Assembly (NCBI GenBank): GCA_024642605.1 | Contig: JAHEAT010000015.1 | Coordinates: 1-26,368, forward strand | Length of the DNA stretch: 26,368 bases | From: Microbacteriaceae bacterium | GTDB taxonomy: Bacteria > Actinomycetota > Actinomycetes > Actinomycetales > Microbacteriaceae | Direction of reading: 5' to 3' | Part shown: positions 14,651-22,109 of the stretch, piece after piece | How the letters are laid out: the number at the start of each line of letters is the position of its first letter | How positions within the stretch are numbered: position 1 is the first letter of the stretch | Made by a program: the position numbers and the translations under genes | The notes under the pieces: model-generated | Database searches by the model: none | The model's input: the letters and a program-made list of their open reading frames with translations, nothing else | Told to the model about the DNA's origin: nothing

Positions 14651-14839
14651 GTGCAATGGTTCCAAAATCTGGTGGGCGGATTTGCAATTCTGTTTCTAGT
14701 CGGATCCATAGTGGCCGCCGGTGGCGTGCTCATCTTCTCGACGCTTGCAGCTTTATTCATGAAAAACCCCAAACCCACGCACCAGAGCGCTTCTCGCCGA
14801 GACATAAATTCAGACGACTTCGAGCATCCTTTCGAATAA
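14651..14839 (+). CDS. Single-pass membrane peptide, unknown
   Basis: A 62-residue protein starting at GTG 14651 (MQWFQNLVGGFAILF). GAGGAG lies 7 nt upstream, which decides this start; the frame is open further upstream, but that part overlaps the divergent ATP-grasp gene and looks non-coding. One hydrophobic helix (about residues 6-36) is followed by a polar tail with KNPKPTHQSASRRDINSDD, ending in EHPFE. No family is recognised. It sits divergent from the ATP-grasp operon, so a link with it is possible but unproven. Confidence 0.65.
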   Translation: MQWFQNLVGGFAILFLVGSIVAAGGVLIFSTLAALFMKNPKPTHQSASRRDINSDDFEHPFE

Positions 14840-14892
14840 AACAGTTGCTCAACTCGCACTTACATTTAGTCGCCGACAACAGACTGTTCGTA

Positions 14893-15720
14893 TTAACCGA
14901 CTAGAGGCCTATCGGCCGATTGGGCTTTGCGAGCCGGCATTGGTATGAGCATGCTGACTCGCCTCTGATAATCACGATATAGCGGGTACTTTGCTGCCGA
15001 TATTTCTTCGGTGAAGCGTGTTGATCCGATGAACAAACCGGTCAGCACGAATGCTCCTATCCAATAGAAGCCAGTGAACCCAACAGAAAGTGCTGCGAAC
15101 AGGTAGACCACCCACCACTGTGATTGTTCGGCAAAAAAGTTTGGGTGACGGCTAACTGAGAAAAGCCCGGTGGTCAAGAATCCTGGTTCAACCGTTTTCC
15201 CGGCTGCCTGTTGAGCCTTCTTGTGCTGGTGGAAGTTCCACTGCTGCTGATCGGCCACGGTTTCAACGGTTAGCAGTGCCAGAAATAGAGCTGAAAGGGC
15301 GCAATCAGCGATGGTAAGCGGGCTTGGATGCTGCAAAATATCATTCATGGGCAGGGTGATTGCAAAAAGAATCAGGTTTTGAACGATCACGATGAACACG
15401 ATGTTGAAAACCTCAAACTGCCAGCGGCTCATTCGCTTGCGAAGAATTTCCCAGCGATAGTCTTCGCCGCCAGCAGCGTATCCGCCTTTGCGCGCGAAGT
15501 TGAAAGTCAGGCGAGTACCCCAGAGCGTGATGAGGGTAGCCATAAGGTTTAGACGCGCATCGGTAAAACCGGCACCCGATGCAAATACCCAGGCATATGC
15601 GATTGGCACGATAGACCAAATACGGTCAACCCACGAATGGTCTTTGGTAAAGATGCTGACCAACCAGGTGAAGAGACAGGTGAAACCGAGAATCCAGAGA
15701 TTCAATTCGAGAGCACTCAT
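14893..15720 (-). CDS. DUF1295 membrane protein (steroid 5-alpha-reductase-like)
   Basis: A 275-residue polytopic membrane protein with about seven hydrophobic segments. The family signature near the C-terminus is clear: GFLTTGLFSVSRHPNFFAEQSQWW, in which Arg-His-Pro-Asn and the following Glu are the conserved core of the 5-alpha-reductase / isoprenylcysteine methyltransferase fold. Relatives reduce double bonds or methylate lipid-like substrates using NADPH or SAM; the substrate in bacteria of this type is not known. ATG at 15720 is chosen (MSALELNLWILGF) with GAGAA 7-8 nt upstream; an in-frame TTG at 15762 would add 14 residues. It is divergent from the EamA gene at 15841 and convergent with the small membrane peptide gene. 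Confidence 0.9.
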   Translation of the reverse strand: MSALELNLWILGFTCLFTWLVSIFTKDHSWVDRIWSIVPIAYAWVFASGAGFTDARLNLMATLITLWGTRLTFNFARKGGYAAGGEDYRWEILRKRMSRWQFEVFNIVFIVIVQNLILFAITLPMNDILQHPSPLTIADCALSALFLALLTVETVADQQQWNFHQHKKAQQAAGKTVEPGFLTTGLFSVSRHPNFFAEQSQWWVVYLFAALSVGFTGFYWIGAFVLTGLFIGSTRFTEEISAAKYPLYRDYQRRVSMLIPMPARKAQSADRPLVG

Positions 15721-15840
15721 GATGAAATTCTCAAACGAGGGCAGGTTGGTTTGTAGCAACAAAATGTTTCTTTTTGTTCACGATTGGTAGGCTCAACCAG
15801 ACTGCACAACTGCTCAAGTTTTGACTAGGGAGACCGAACC

Positions 15841-16743
15841 ATGGCACGGCCGAAGAATAACTGGGTGATGCTCTACCTGGTTCTCGGGCTTATCTGGGGT
15901 TCCAGCTTTCTATTCACACACGTGGCTCTCGAATCGCTTCCACCGTTTGGCGTGGTGTTTTGGCGGCTCGCATTGGGTGCCGCGGCCTTAGGAATTGTCA
16001 TTCGCTACCGACACATCAAGATCACCAGCAACTGGAAAAACTTATTGCTGATTGCCGGTGGCGGTGCTTTCATGAACGCGCTGCCGTTTGCACTTTTTGC
16101 ATTCGCCCAGCAGCACGTTACAAGCATCCTTGCAAGCATCATCAACGCGTCAACGCCAATCATGACTCTGCTTGCTCTGCTTACGATCTTTCGGGGTGAG
16201 AAGCTGAAGCTACATGTAATAGTCGGCCTACTGATTGGAATGGCTGGCATTTTGGTGGTTCTCGCCGTTTGGCAGGGCTTTGGAGAAAATGACCCGCTCG
16301 CAGTGCTTTCACTCATTGGTGCGGTTGCCTGCTATGGAATCGGCGGGCCTTTCATTGTGCGATTTGTAACCCCTCTGAAGCTTCCAAATGAAGTGTTGTC
16401 GTTTGTGCAAGTAGGTTCTGCGGCCGTGATTGTTTTGCCGTTCTACCTAGCCAACCCAACTCTGAGTGCGCCTCTAAACGCCGGCGTTGTGGTTTCTATC
16501 GCACTTCTCGGCGTGGTTGGTTCGGGTTTTGCTTACGTGCTCTACTACGAGGTAATCAAGCAAGTAGGGTCTGCTTTAGCCAACTCGGTGACTTACCTCA
16601 CCCCGCTAGTGGCTACCGTGCTCGGTCTACTCTTGCTCGGCGAGCAACTGCACTGGTATCAACCGGTTGGGGCGATAGTAGTGATCTTTGGCGCACTCAT
16701 TTCGCAAGGGCGAATCAAGCTGGGTAGAAGCAAACTCGTTTGA
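15841..16743 (+). CDS. EamA (DMT) family transporter, copy 1
   Basis: A 300-residue inner-membrane protein with ten predicted helices in two EamA halves (about 8-140 and 150-290). Characteristic elements are LGLIWGSSFLFTHVALE in helix 1 and the repeat-end stretches FAYVLYYEVIKQVGSALANS and LGEQLHWYQPVGAIVVIFG in the second half. Members usually export amino acids or metabolites, driven by a proton or counter-substrate; the cargo cannot be read from the sequence. AGGGAG lies about 8 nt before the ATG. A possible -10 (TAGGCT) is at 15788-15793. The gene is monocistronic, facing the second pirin gene. Confidence 0.92.
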   Translation: MARPKNNWVMLYLVLGLIWGSSFLFTHVALESLPPFGVVFWRLALGAAALGIVIRYRHIKITSNWKNLLLIAGGGAFMNALPFALFAFAQQHVTSILASIINASTPIMTLLALLTIFRGEKLKLHVIVGLLIGMAGILVVLAVWQGFGENDPLAVLSLIGAVACYGIGGPFIVRFVTPLKLPNEVLSFVQVGSAAVIVLPFYLANPTLSAPLNAGVVVSIALLGVVGSGFAYVLYYEVIKQVGSALANSVTYLTPLVATVLGLLLLGEQLHWYQPVGAIVVIFGALISQGRIKLGRSKLV

Positions 16744-16772
16744 AAGCAGCTCGGTCGAGGCACGCTGGGGTA

Positions 16773-16822
16773 AACGCGCCAATAAGTGGGGAGACAAACT
16801 CTGCGCTAACGCGCCAATAAGT
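16773..16822 (+). repeat. Two 15-bp direct repeats 35 bp apart
   Basis: AACGCGCCAATAAGT occurs at 16773-16787 and again at 16808-16822, in the 85-bp gap between the convergent EamA and pirin genes. The flanks do not match, so the repeat is limited to these 15 bases. It could be a protein-binding site or a remnant of duplication; no hairpin with a U-tract is formed. Confidence 0.6.
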
Positions 16823-16828
16823 TGCGCT

Positions 16829-17806
16829 CTAGCCGTGGAACGGCTGTAAGGCGTCGTCTGGAATCTGACCAAAACGACCGTACTGGTAATCCTCCATAGC
16901 CGCGATAATCTCGGCCTTCGAGTTCATTACAAACGGACCGTATGCAACCACCGGTTCACGTATTGGCTGGCCACCCAGCAGAAACACTTCGAGAGCTGGA
17001 GTGCGGGCATCCTGGTGTGCGTCGGCGGTTAGAACGATGCGGTCGCCGTGACCAAACACCGCTAAGCCTCCCCCGTTGAATTCAACCGAGGCTGATGCAA
17101 CACCGTCTTCGCCTACGCGTCCAGAGCCGCCGAGGTTGTAGGCAAGAGCGTTGAACATTGGGTTCCAGGGCAACGAAACCGAGGCACCCGGTGCAAGAGT
17201 TACGTGCGCGACTGTAATCGGTGTAAAAGATTTTCCTGGGCCAGTAAAACCTTCAATCTCACCGGCAATAACACGGATGAGCGCGCCACCGTCCTGGCTC
17301 GAAACCAGCGTGACCTGGTTGCCTTCGAGGTTTTGGTAGTTGGGGTTGGCCATCTTTGCGTGCGACGGTAGGTTAATCCAAAGCTGGATTCCGTGAAACA
17401 GGCCGCCCGACAGCACAAGTGCTTCGGGAGGTGTCTCGATGTGAAGAACGCCTCGACCGGCGGTCATGTACTGAGTTGCGCCGTTGTTGATTACTCCGCC
17501 GCCACCGTGATTATCTTGGTGCTCGAAGGTGCCGTCGATCATGTATGTGAAGGTTTCGAAACCGCGGTGCGGGTGCCAAGCGGTGCCGCGCGGTTCGAGT
17601 GGCGCGTATTCCACTTCTCCCATCTCATCCATGTGAATGAAGGGGTCTAGGTCGGCATAGCTCACACCGGCAAATGCGCGGGTTACCGGAAACCCTTCGC
17701 CTTCGTAGGCCTGAGGCCCATAGGTAACCGACTTCACGGTGCGGGCACGGCCGGTTGCGAGGCCTAATCTCGTAAGAGTTAAAGGGTCTGCAAAAACGGC
17801 GGGCAT
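16829..17806 (-). CDS. Pirin family protein (copy 2)
   Basis: A 325-residue bicupin. Metal ligands are intact: HPHRG at 78-82 and GRGVLHIETP with His122 and Glu124. HPHRG and the downstream GLFHGIQLWINLP are closer to the classical pirin pattern than copy 1, and the N-terminal 50 residues are longer, so the two copies are old paralogues. Pirins of this type bind Fe and some oxidise quercetin-like flavonols; the role here is unknown. Regulation is unusually readable: TTTACT-16-TAGGAT ends 6 nt before the ATG, and the palindrome GTAAA-N7-TTTAC overlaps the -35. It faces an EamA exporter gene on each side. Confidence 0.94.
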   Translation of the reverse strand: MPAVFADPLTLTRLGLATGRARTVKSVTYGPQAYEGEGFPVTRAFAGVSYADLDPFIHMDEMGEVEYAPLEPRGTAWHPHRGFETFTYMIDGTFEHQDNHGGGGVINNGATQYMTAGRGVLHIETPPEALVLSGGLFHGIQLWINLPSHAKMANPNYQNLEGNQVTLVSSQDGGALIRVIAGEIEGFTGPGKSFTPITVAHVTLAPGASVSLPWNPMFNALAYNLGGSGRVGEDGVASASVEFNGGGLAVFGHGDRIVLTADAHQDARTPALEVFLLGGQPIREPVVAYGPFVMNSKAEIIAAMEDYQYGRFGQIPDDALQPFHG

Positions 17807-17812
17807 GAGGCA

Positions 17813-17840
17813 ATCCTATCTTTGTGCTCAAGGCAGTAAA
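17813..17840 (-). promoter_or_regulatory. Promoter of pirin copy 2 (leaderless)
   Basis: On the minus strand TTTACT (17840-17835) and TAGGAT (17818-17813) are 16 nt apart; the -10 ends 6 nt before the ATG at 17806. This is the best-formed promoter in the window for a leaderless gene. Confidence 0.6.
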
Positions 17841-17852
17841 GTGCCTCTTTAC
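17836..17852. promoter_or_regulatory. Palindrome GTAAAG-N5-CTTTAC on the -35 of pirin copy 2
   Basis: A perfect 6-bp inverted repeat, 17 bp in all, overlapping the -35 hexamer. The inner 5-bp halves and 7-bp spacing are identical to the site before pirin copy 1 (3677-3693), and it lies 29 nt upstream of the start compared with 26 nt there. Its position predicts repression when bound. A further TTTAC lies just outside, at 17855-17859. Confidence 0.6.
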
Positions 17853-17987
17853 ATTTACTATTCCCGCCGACTTGTGAACACCAAATCCAGTCGCTCGCAA
17901 GCGCAATAACCACCTTCTTGTGAGCGCCTCACCGCCTTGCAGCAAGTTAGGCTGGATGGAATCCCCCAGAAAGTTGCAGGAATCAAC

Positions 17988-18947
17988 TTGGCCAGCGCGA
18001 CCAGTAAGTCTTACAAGATCGATGTAACGATCTTGTCGGTGGCAGTTGTGTGGGGCGGCAGTTACCTTGCAGCTCGTGAGCTTACAAAGGTTGCATCTAT
18101 CGGCGGTTTGCTTGCAGTGCGCTTCCTGCTTGCAGGCATCGTGCTTGCACTCCTTTGGTTTTACAAGCGAGAACGCTTTAGCAAAACCGACGTGCTGCTC
18201 GGAACGGTTTTTGGACTGACCCAAGCCTCGATCATGTGGGTTGAGACCTGGGGGCTATCGGTAACCACGGCAACAAACGCTGGGCTCATCATCAGCCTTA
18301 CCATTCTCTTCACACCGATTCTTGAAAGCGTTTGGAAACGCAACTGGCTTCCGCGCGGATTTTTCATTGCCACGGTTGTATCGTTCATCGGCTTGGTCAT
18401 GTTGGTAAGCGGTAACGGCATTTCAACGCCAAACTACGGCGACGCCCTAATGTTGGTGGCAGCTCTCGTAAGAACCTTTCACGTCACAGCTCAGGGCCGA
18501 CTTACCGAGGGCAAAAAGGTTAGTTCGCTCAACGCCATCATGATGCAGTGCCTCGTTTGCGGCATCTGTTACCTAATAGCCGATGCGCCTGGCACCCTGG
18601 CGGCTATCGGTGAGTTCAACATCGGTCACTGGGCAATCATGGCGTTTCTAGTTCTGTTCTGCAGCGTATTTGCGTTCGCCGCTCAGCTTTGGGCCATCAA
18701 GCAAACCTCCGCCTCCCGTGCCAGTCTGCTGCTCAGCACCGAGCCGATCTGGGCGGTTGTTGTTGGTTCAACCATTGGTGGCGAGGTGCTGGGATGGGTG
18801 GGTTACCTCGGCGCCGCCATAATCATCGCCGCCAGTTACTTTGGTCAAGCGATTGAGCGTCGTCACCGTGAGGCATCGGCTGCCGGGGCTGCGAAGTTGG
18901 CGTCCGGTCGGGTGCCGTCTGATTCGGATAAACCTATTTCGGCCTGA
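17988..18947 (+). CDS. EamA (DMT) family transporter, copy 2
   Basis: A 319-residue protein with ten hydrophobic helices in two EamA halves, starting MASATSKSYKIDVTILSVAVVWGGSYLAAREL. TTG at 17988 is chosen because AGGA lies 6 nt upstream; the frame could begin at a TTG at 17937, but the extra 17 residues contain a TAGGCT box and look like leader sequence. Motifs include VETWGLSVTTATNAGLIISL in the first half and SRASLLLSTEPIWAVVVG in the second, the conserved end-of-repeat proline/glutamate region. The cargo is unknown. The C-terminal tail of about 30 residues is hydrophilic and cytoplasmic. Its last 14 bases overlap the convergent GMC oxidoreductase gene. Confidence 0.9.
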   Translation: MASATSKSYKIDVTILSVAVVWGGSYLAARELTKVASIGGLLAVRFLLAGIVLALLWFYKRERFSKTDVLLGTVFGLTQASIMWVETWGLSVTTATNAGLIISLTILFTPILESVWKRNWLPRGFFIATVVSFIGLVMLVSGNGISTPNYGDALMLVAALVRTFHVTAQGRLTEGKKVSSLNAIMMQCLVCGICYLIADAPGTLAAIGEFNIGHWAIMAFLVLFCSVFAFAAQLWAIKQTSASRASLLLSTEPIWAVVVGSTIGGEVLGWVGYLGAAIIIAASYFGQAIERRHREASAAGAAKLASGRVPSDSDKPISA

Positions 18948-20631
18948 TCGGCAGGCGAAGCGCACCCGGCGCTTTCGCCGGCACCACCGGATGCAGGGGT
19001 GCGACAGCATCCACGGTTTTGAAAGCCGCACCTAAAGCGGGTCTTGGATCGGCCTCACCAATGTTTGGCCAGTGCGCGCAAGCCCACTCAGCTTGCGCCG
19101 TAATCGAAAGCGAAGGGTTGACGCCCGGGTTAGCCGAGAGCGTCGAGCCATCAAGGATGTGCAGCCCAGGCACCCCGAACGCACGCAGGTAGCCGTCGAC
19201 CACGCCAGTTTCGGCATCAGGTGCGATTACGCAGCCGCCAAGAAAGTGGGCCGTCATTGGAATACCAAACGGTTCGGTAACCACAGCACCCGGCGTGCCA
19301 TTCATGTCTTTTGCAAGCTCACGAGCGATCTCGTGGCCGGCCGGAACCCAGGCAGGGTTGCTTTCGCCGTGGCCCTGCTTTGAGGTGAGGCGTTTGCCGA
19401 ACGGCCCGCGGCGAAGGTAGGTAACCAGCGAATTGTCGCGCGATTGCATTACCAAAAGAATCAGCGTGCGCTCAGACCAGTCGCGAAGATTGTAGAAACT
19501 TGGAAGCCTGTGCAAGTTTTTTAGAGTGACCCAAACGAGGCGCAGCGGGTTAGGTGCTTGCCCCTTGAGACCACTGGCCATGAAGCTCTCGAGTAGCGCC
19601 ATGAAGTTTGAACCCTTGCCATAGCGAACGGGCTCTATGTGTGTGTCTGGGCTCGGAAAAATCGACGAGGTGATCGCAGCACCCTGCGAATAGTCAACTT
19701 CTTTGCCTCGCGCCACCACGCCCAACAGGCTTTCGCTGTTGGTTCGGCTGAGGTATCCGAGTCGGTTGCTCACGCCGCGCAGGTGCCCGTTCGATTTCAC
19801 TTGCTGCAAGAGTTTTGCGGTGCCCAGTGCTCCGGCTGCAAGAATTACCTGCCCCACACGAATGCTGCGCCCACCCCCGCCAATCCAAGAGCTCGACTTG
19901 CGGGTTTTTACAGTGAATGTACCGTCGGAAAGATCTTCGATGTCGACCACTGTGGTGTCTGGCAAAATTTCTGCACCTTCTCGCTGGGCGAGGTAGAGGT
20001 AGTTCTTTACGAGGGTGTTCTTGGCTCCGTGGCGGCAGCCAGTCATGCACTCGCCGCAGTTGATGCATCCGCTTCTCTGTGGGCCGACTCCGCCAAAATA
20101 CGGGTCGTCAACGGTGTGTGCTGGCTTGCCAAAGAAAACACCCAGCGGAGTCATCTTGAAACTATCGCCTCGGCCCATTCTCTCTGCAACTTTTTTGAGA
20201 GCTGCATCAGATGGGCTGAAAAACGGGTTGACTTCGACACCGAGCATGCGTTCGGCCTGGTCGAAATATGGATCTAGAAGAGATTGCCAGTTGGCCATGC
20301 CCGCCCAACTGCCGGTGGAGTAAAACTCAACCGGTGGGCGATACAAGGTGTTTGCATAAACCAGAGATCCGCCACCGACACCAGCGCCAGACATGACCAT
20401 CACGTTTTTCAGAAAGTCGATTCGCTGAATGCCCTTGAGACCAAACCTTGGAAAGAACAGAAACTTTTTGAGCTGGAATGACGTTTTTGCAAAATCGTAG
20501 TCTTCGAAGCGCGAACCCGCTTCGATGACAAGAACGCGGTAACCCTTTTCGCTAAGGCGAAGAGCTGCAACCGACCCGCCAAAACCCGACCCGACAATTG
20601 CTACGTCGTAGTCGAGGTTTTCGGTGGTCAT
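18934..20631 (-). CDS. GMC-family FAD oxidoreductase with four-cysteine motif
   Basis: A 565-residue flavoenzyme. The N-terminal GSGFGGSVAALRL (14-26) binds FAD; GAGVGGGSLVYANTL (82-96) is the second GMC-type nucleotide loop; the C-terminal LGGCVIAPD and LDGSTLSANPGVNPSLSITAQ complete the FAD domain. It resembles the cholesterol-oxidase-like branch. A striking element is GCINCGECMTGC (Cys 189, 192, 195, 199), spaced like a ferredoxin 4Fe-4S site and followed by RHGAKNT; this motif recurs in one GMC subgroup, and whether it binds a cluster is unproven. Substrate is probably an alcohol or sterol-like compound. It begins 18 nt after the saccharopine-dehydrogenase-like gene in one operon. No signal peptide. 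Confidence 0.92.
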   Translation of the reverse strand: MTTENLDYDVAIVGSGFGGSVAALRLSEKGYRVLVIEAGSRFEDYDFAKTSFQLKKFLFFPRFGLKGIQRIDFLKNVMVMSGAGVGGGSLVYANTLYRPPVEFYSTGSWAGMANWQSLLDPYFDQAERMLGVEVNPFFSPSDAALKKVAERMGRGDSFKMTPLGVFFGKPAHTVDDPYFGGVGPQRSGCINCGECMTGCRHGAKNTLVKNYLYLAQREGAEILPDTTVVDIEDLSDGTFTVKTRKSSSWIGGGGRSIRVGQVILAAGALGTAKLLQQVKSNGHLRGVSNRLGYLSRTNSESLLGVVARGKEVDYSQGAAITSSIFPSPDTHIEPVRYGKGSNFMALLESFMASGLKGQAPNPLRLVWVTLKNLHRLPSFYNLRDWSERTLILLVMQSRDNSLVTYLRRGPFGKRLTSKQGHGESNPAWVPAGHEIARELAKDMNGTPGAVVTEPFGIPMTAHFLGGCVIAPDAETGVVDGYLRAFGVPGLHILDGSTLSANPGVNPSLSITAQAEWACAHWPNIGEADPRPALGAAFKTVDAVAPLHPVVPAKAPGALRLPIRPK

Positions 20632-20649
20632 CGGTCTAGTCTTTTCGAT

Positions 20650-21939
20650 TTAGCTCGGGTTGCTCAGCGGGTTGGAAGGCAGGCGCTCCTGCGCAACCCA
20701 ACGCTGGTTGTAACCGGTTGATGAAGCCATTAGGTCGAGAAACGGCTTTGGGTCGAATTCCTCTGGTCCTACAACTCCGCGGCCCTGCCAAACACCACTC
20801 TCAAGCAGTTCAAGTGCAATGAGCGGGTTGAACGCGGTCTGCCAAACAACGGCCTGGCTCTCGTAGTGTTCGTAAGCCCAGGCGTTGTCGGCAACGTGAT
20901 AAATGTAAGTTGCGCGAGGGTTGCCGTCGAGGTCTTTACCCGTCACGAGCGTACCCGCACAGGTCTTACCCTCCATACGCGACCCGAGGCCAGCCGGTTC
21001 GGGAAGAACAGATACAACTACGTCGCGAGGCGCGACATCTACCGGGCCCTGAGCCGAACGAACTCGCACCGGCTTGGTGCGGTCGAGACCGAGCAGGTTT
21101 AGAGTCTTGAGCACGCCAATGAACTCCGAACCCAAGCCGTACTTAAACGAGTACTTTTTGGCGTTCATGGTGCGCGGCAACATCGAAACTTCTTCGTGCT
21201 CTACGTTTACACACTCAACTGCACCGATGCCATCTGGAAAATCGAACACTTCTGGTTCGCTGAATGCTTGGGTGGTGTACCAACCCTTGCCAGCTTCGAA
21301 CATCAGTGGCGGGTTAAGGCATTCTTCGATGGTCGTCCAGATCGAGAACGACGGTGCGAAGATCTCGTTGCCTTCGTCGTCGCGAACAACCAGGTTGCCG
21401 CCATCCTTGACGCTAATTTCATCGATTTCACTGAATAGGTGGTCGGCAGCGTAGCGAGCGAAGATGTTTGAAAGCCCAGGCTCAACACCGATTCCCACGA
21501 GAGCGAGCAATCCAGCTCTCTCCCACTGGTCGTTTAGGGCGTATTGCTGGTCGCCAAGCTTTAGCCCAGCCTTGTGATAGGGGTCGGTTTCGTGAGGTTC
21601 GCTCAGGCTCATTGCCATGTCGAGGTAGTGGCACTGCGCGGTGAATGCGCCTGCAAAAACGGTTGGCACAAACTTAGGTTCAACGGCGTTTAGCACGTGG
21701 GTAATTTCATACTCGCGGCAAACGGCTGCAACGTTATCGGCCGAACCTGCGTCGATTTTTGCAGTTACAAATTTGGCCGCAACATCAGTGCCGTGTTTGC
21801 GGCTGATCCACTCAACGGTTCGTTCCGCTTTTGAAAGGTCATAGTCGGCGACAACCATAACTTCGAAGAATTCGCGTTCAGCCGCGATTTTTGCAATTGC
21901 ATCGCCAACGCCACCGGCGCCGACTAGAAGAATCCTCAT
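20650..21939 (-). CDS. Saccharopine dehydrogenase family protein
   Basis: A 429-residue NAD(P)-dependent oxidoreductase. MRILLVGAGGVGDAIAKIAAE is a Rossmann GxGGVG nucleotide site at the very N-terminus, and the C-terminal domain has the saccharopine-dehydrogenase-like catalytic fold (GIGVEPGLSNIFARYAADHLF in the middle is typical). Homologues include saccharopine and carboxynorspermidine dehydrogenases, but many actinobacterial members have no assigned substrate and I cannot choose between them. The start ATG has CGGA 7 nt upstream; a TAGGCT box at 21996-22001 gives a leader of about 50 nt. It is the first gene of a two-gene operon with the GMC oxidoreductase, so the two may act on the same small molecule. 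Confidence 0.9.
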   Translation of the reverse strand: MRILLVGAGGVGDAIAKIAAEREFFEVMVVADYDLSKAERTVEWISRKHGTDVAAKFVTAKIDAGSADNVAAVCREYEITHVLNAVEPKFVPTVFAGAFTAQCHYLDMAMSLSEPHETDPYHKAGLKLGDQQYALNDQWERAGLLALVGIGVEPGLSNIFARYAADHLFSEIDEISVKDGGNLVVRDDEGNEIFAPSFSIWTTIEECLNPPLMFEAGKGWYTTQAFSEPEVFDFPDGIGAVECVNVEHEEVSMLPRTMNAKKYSFKYGLGSEFIGVLKTLNLLGLDRTKPVRVRSAQGPVDVAPRDVVVSVLPEPAGLGSRMEGKTCAGTLVTGKDLDGNPRATYIYHVADNAWAYEHYESQAVVWQTAFNPLIALELLESGVWQGRGVVGPEEFDPKPFLDLMASSTGYNQRWVAQERLPSNPLSNPS

Positions 21940-21995
21940 TGATATTCCGTCTCTGAGAGCCTGCTCCGTGGGGAGAATCGGGAGCTAATGTTTTC

Positions 21996-22001
21996 AGCCT
22001 A
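21996..22001 (-). promoter_or_regulatory. Candidate -10 (TAGGCT) of the saccharopine-DH/GMC operon
   Basis: TAGGCT on the minus strand fits TANNNT and lies about 57 nt before the ATG at 21939, which leaves a 5' leader of around 50 nt containing the CGGA ribosome binding site. No convincing -35 was found. Confidence 0.35.
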
Positions 22002-22034
22002 CCAACATGGGTGGAATGGGCTGCTCAGGATGGC

Positions 22035-22053
22035 TCGCGAGAAATATTCGCGA
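22035..22053. promoter_or_regulatory. Paired TCGCGA sites upstream of the operon
   Basis: TCGCGA occurs at 22035-22040 and 22048-22053 with a 7-nt A/T-rich spacer. Each hexamer is itself a palindrome, so the pair is both direct and inverted. It lies about 40 nt upstream of the TAGGCT box, where an activator could bind. Function is inferred only from position and symmetry. Confidence 0.35.
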
Positions 22054-22109
22054 AGCGCGTCCACCACAACGGTGCAGAGCCTAAGTTTTGCGTTGCCCGC
22101 CCACAAGCC

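Noticed and set aside
16773..16822. The 15-bp direct repeats as a CRISPR or attachment site
   Set aside because: Only two short copies, no further spacers, and no cas, integrase or tRNA gene nearby.
17625..18224. A 199-residue minus-strand frame across the pirin-2 promoter and EamA start
   Set aside because: It covers a well-formed promoter and palindrome and overlaps two convincing genes in other frames; no family is seen.
19639..20277. A 212-residue plus-strand frame inside the GMC gene
   Set aside because: Pure overlap with a strongly supported gene; no start site or domain.
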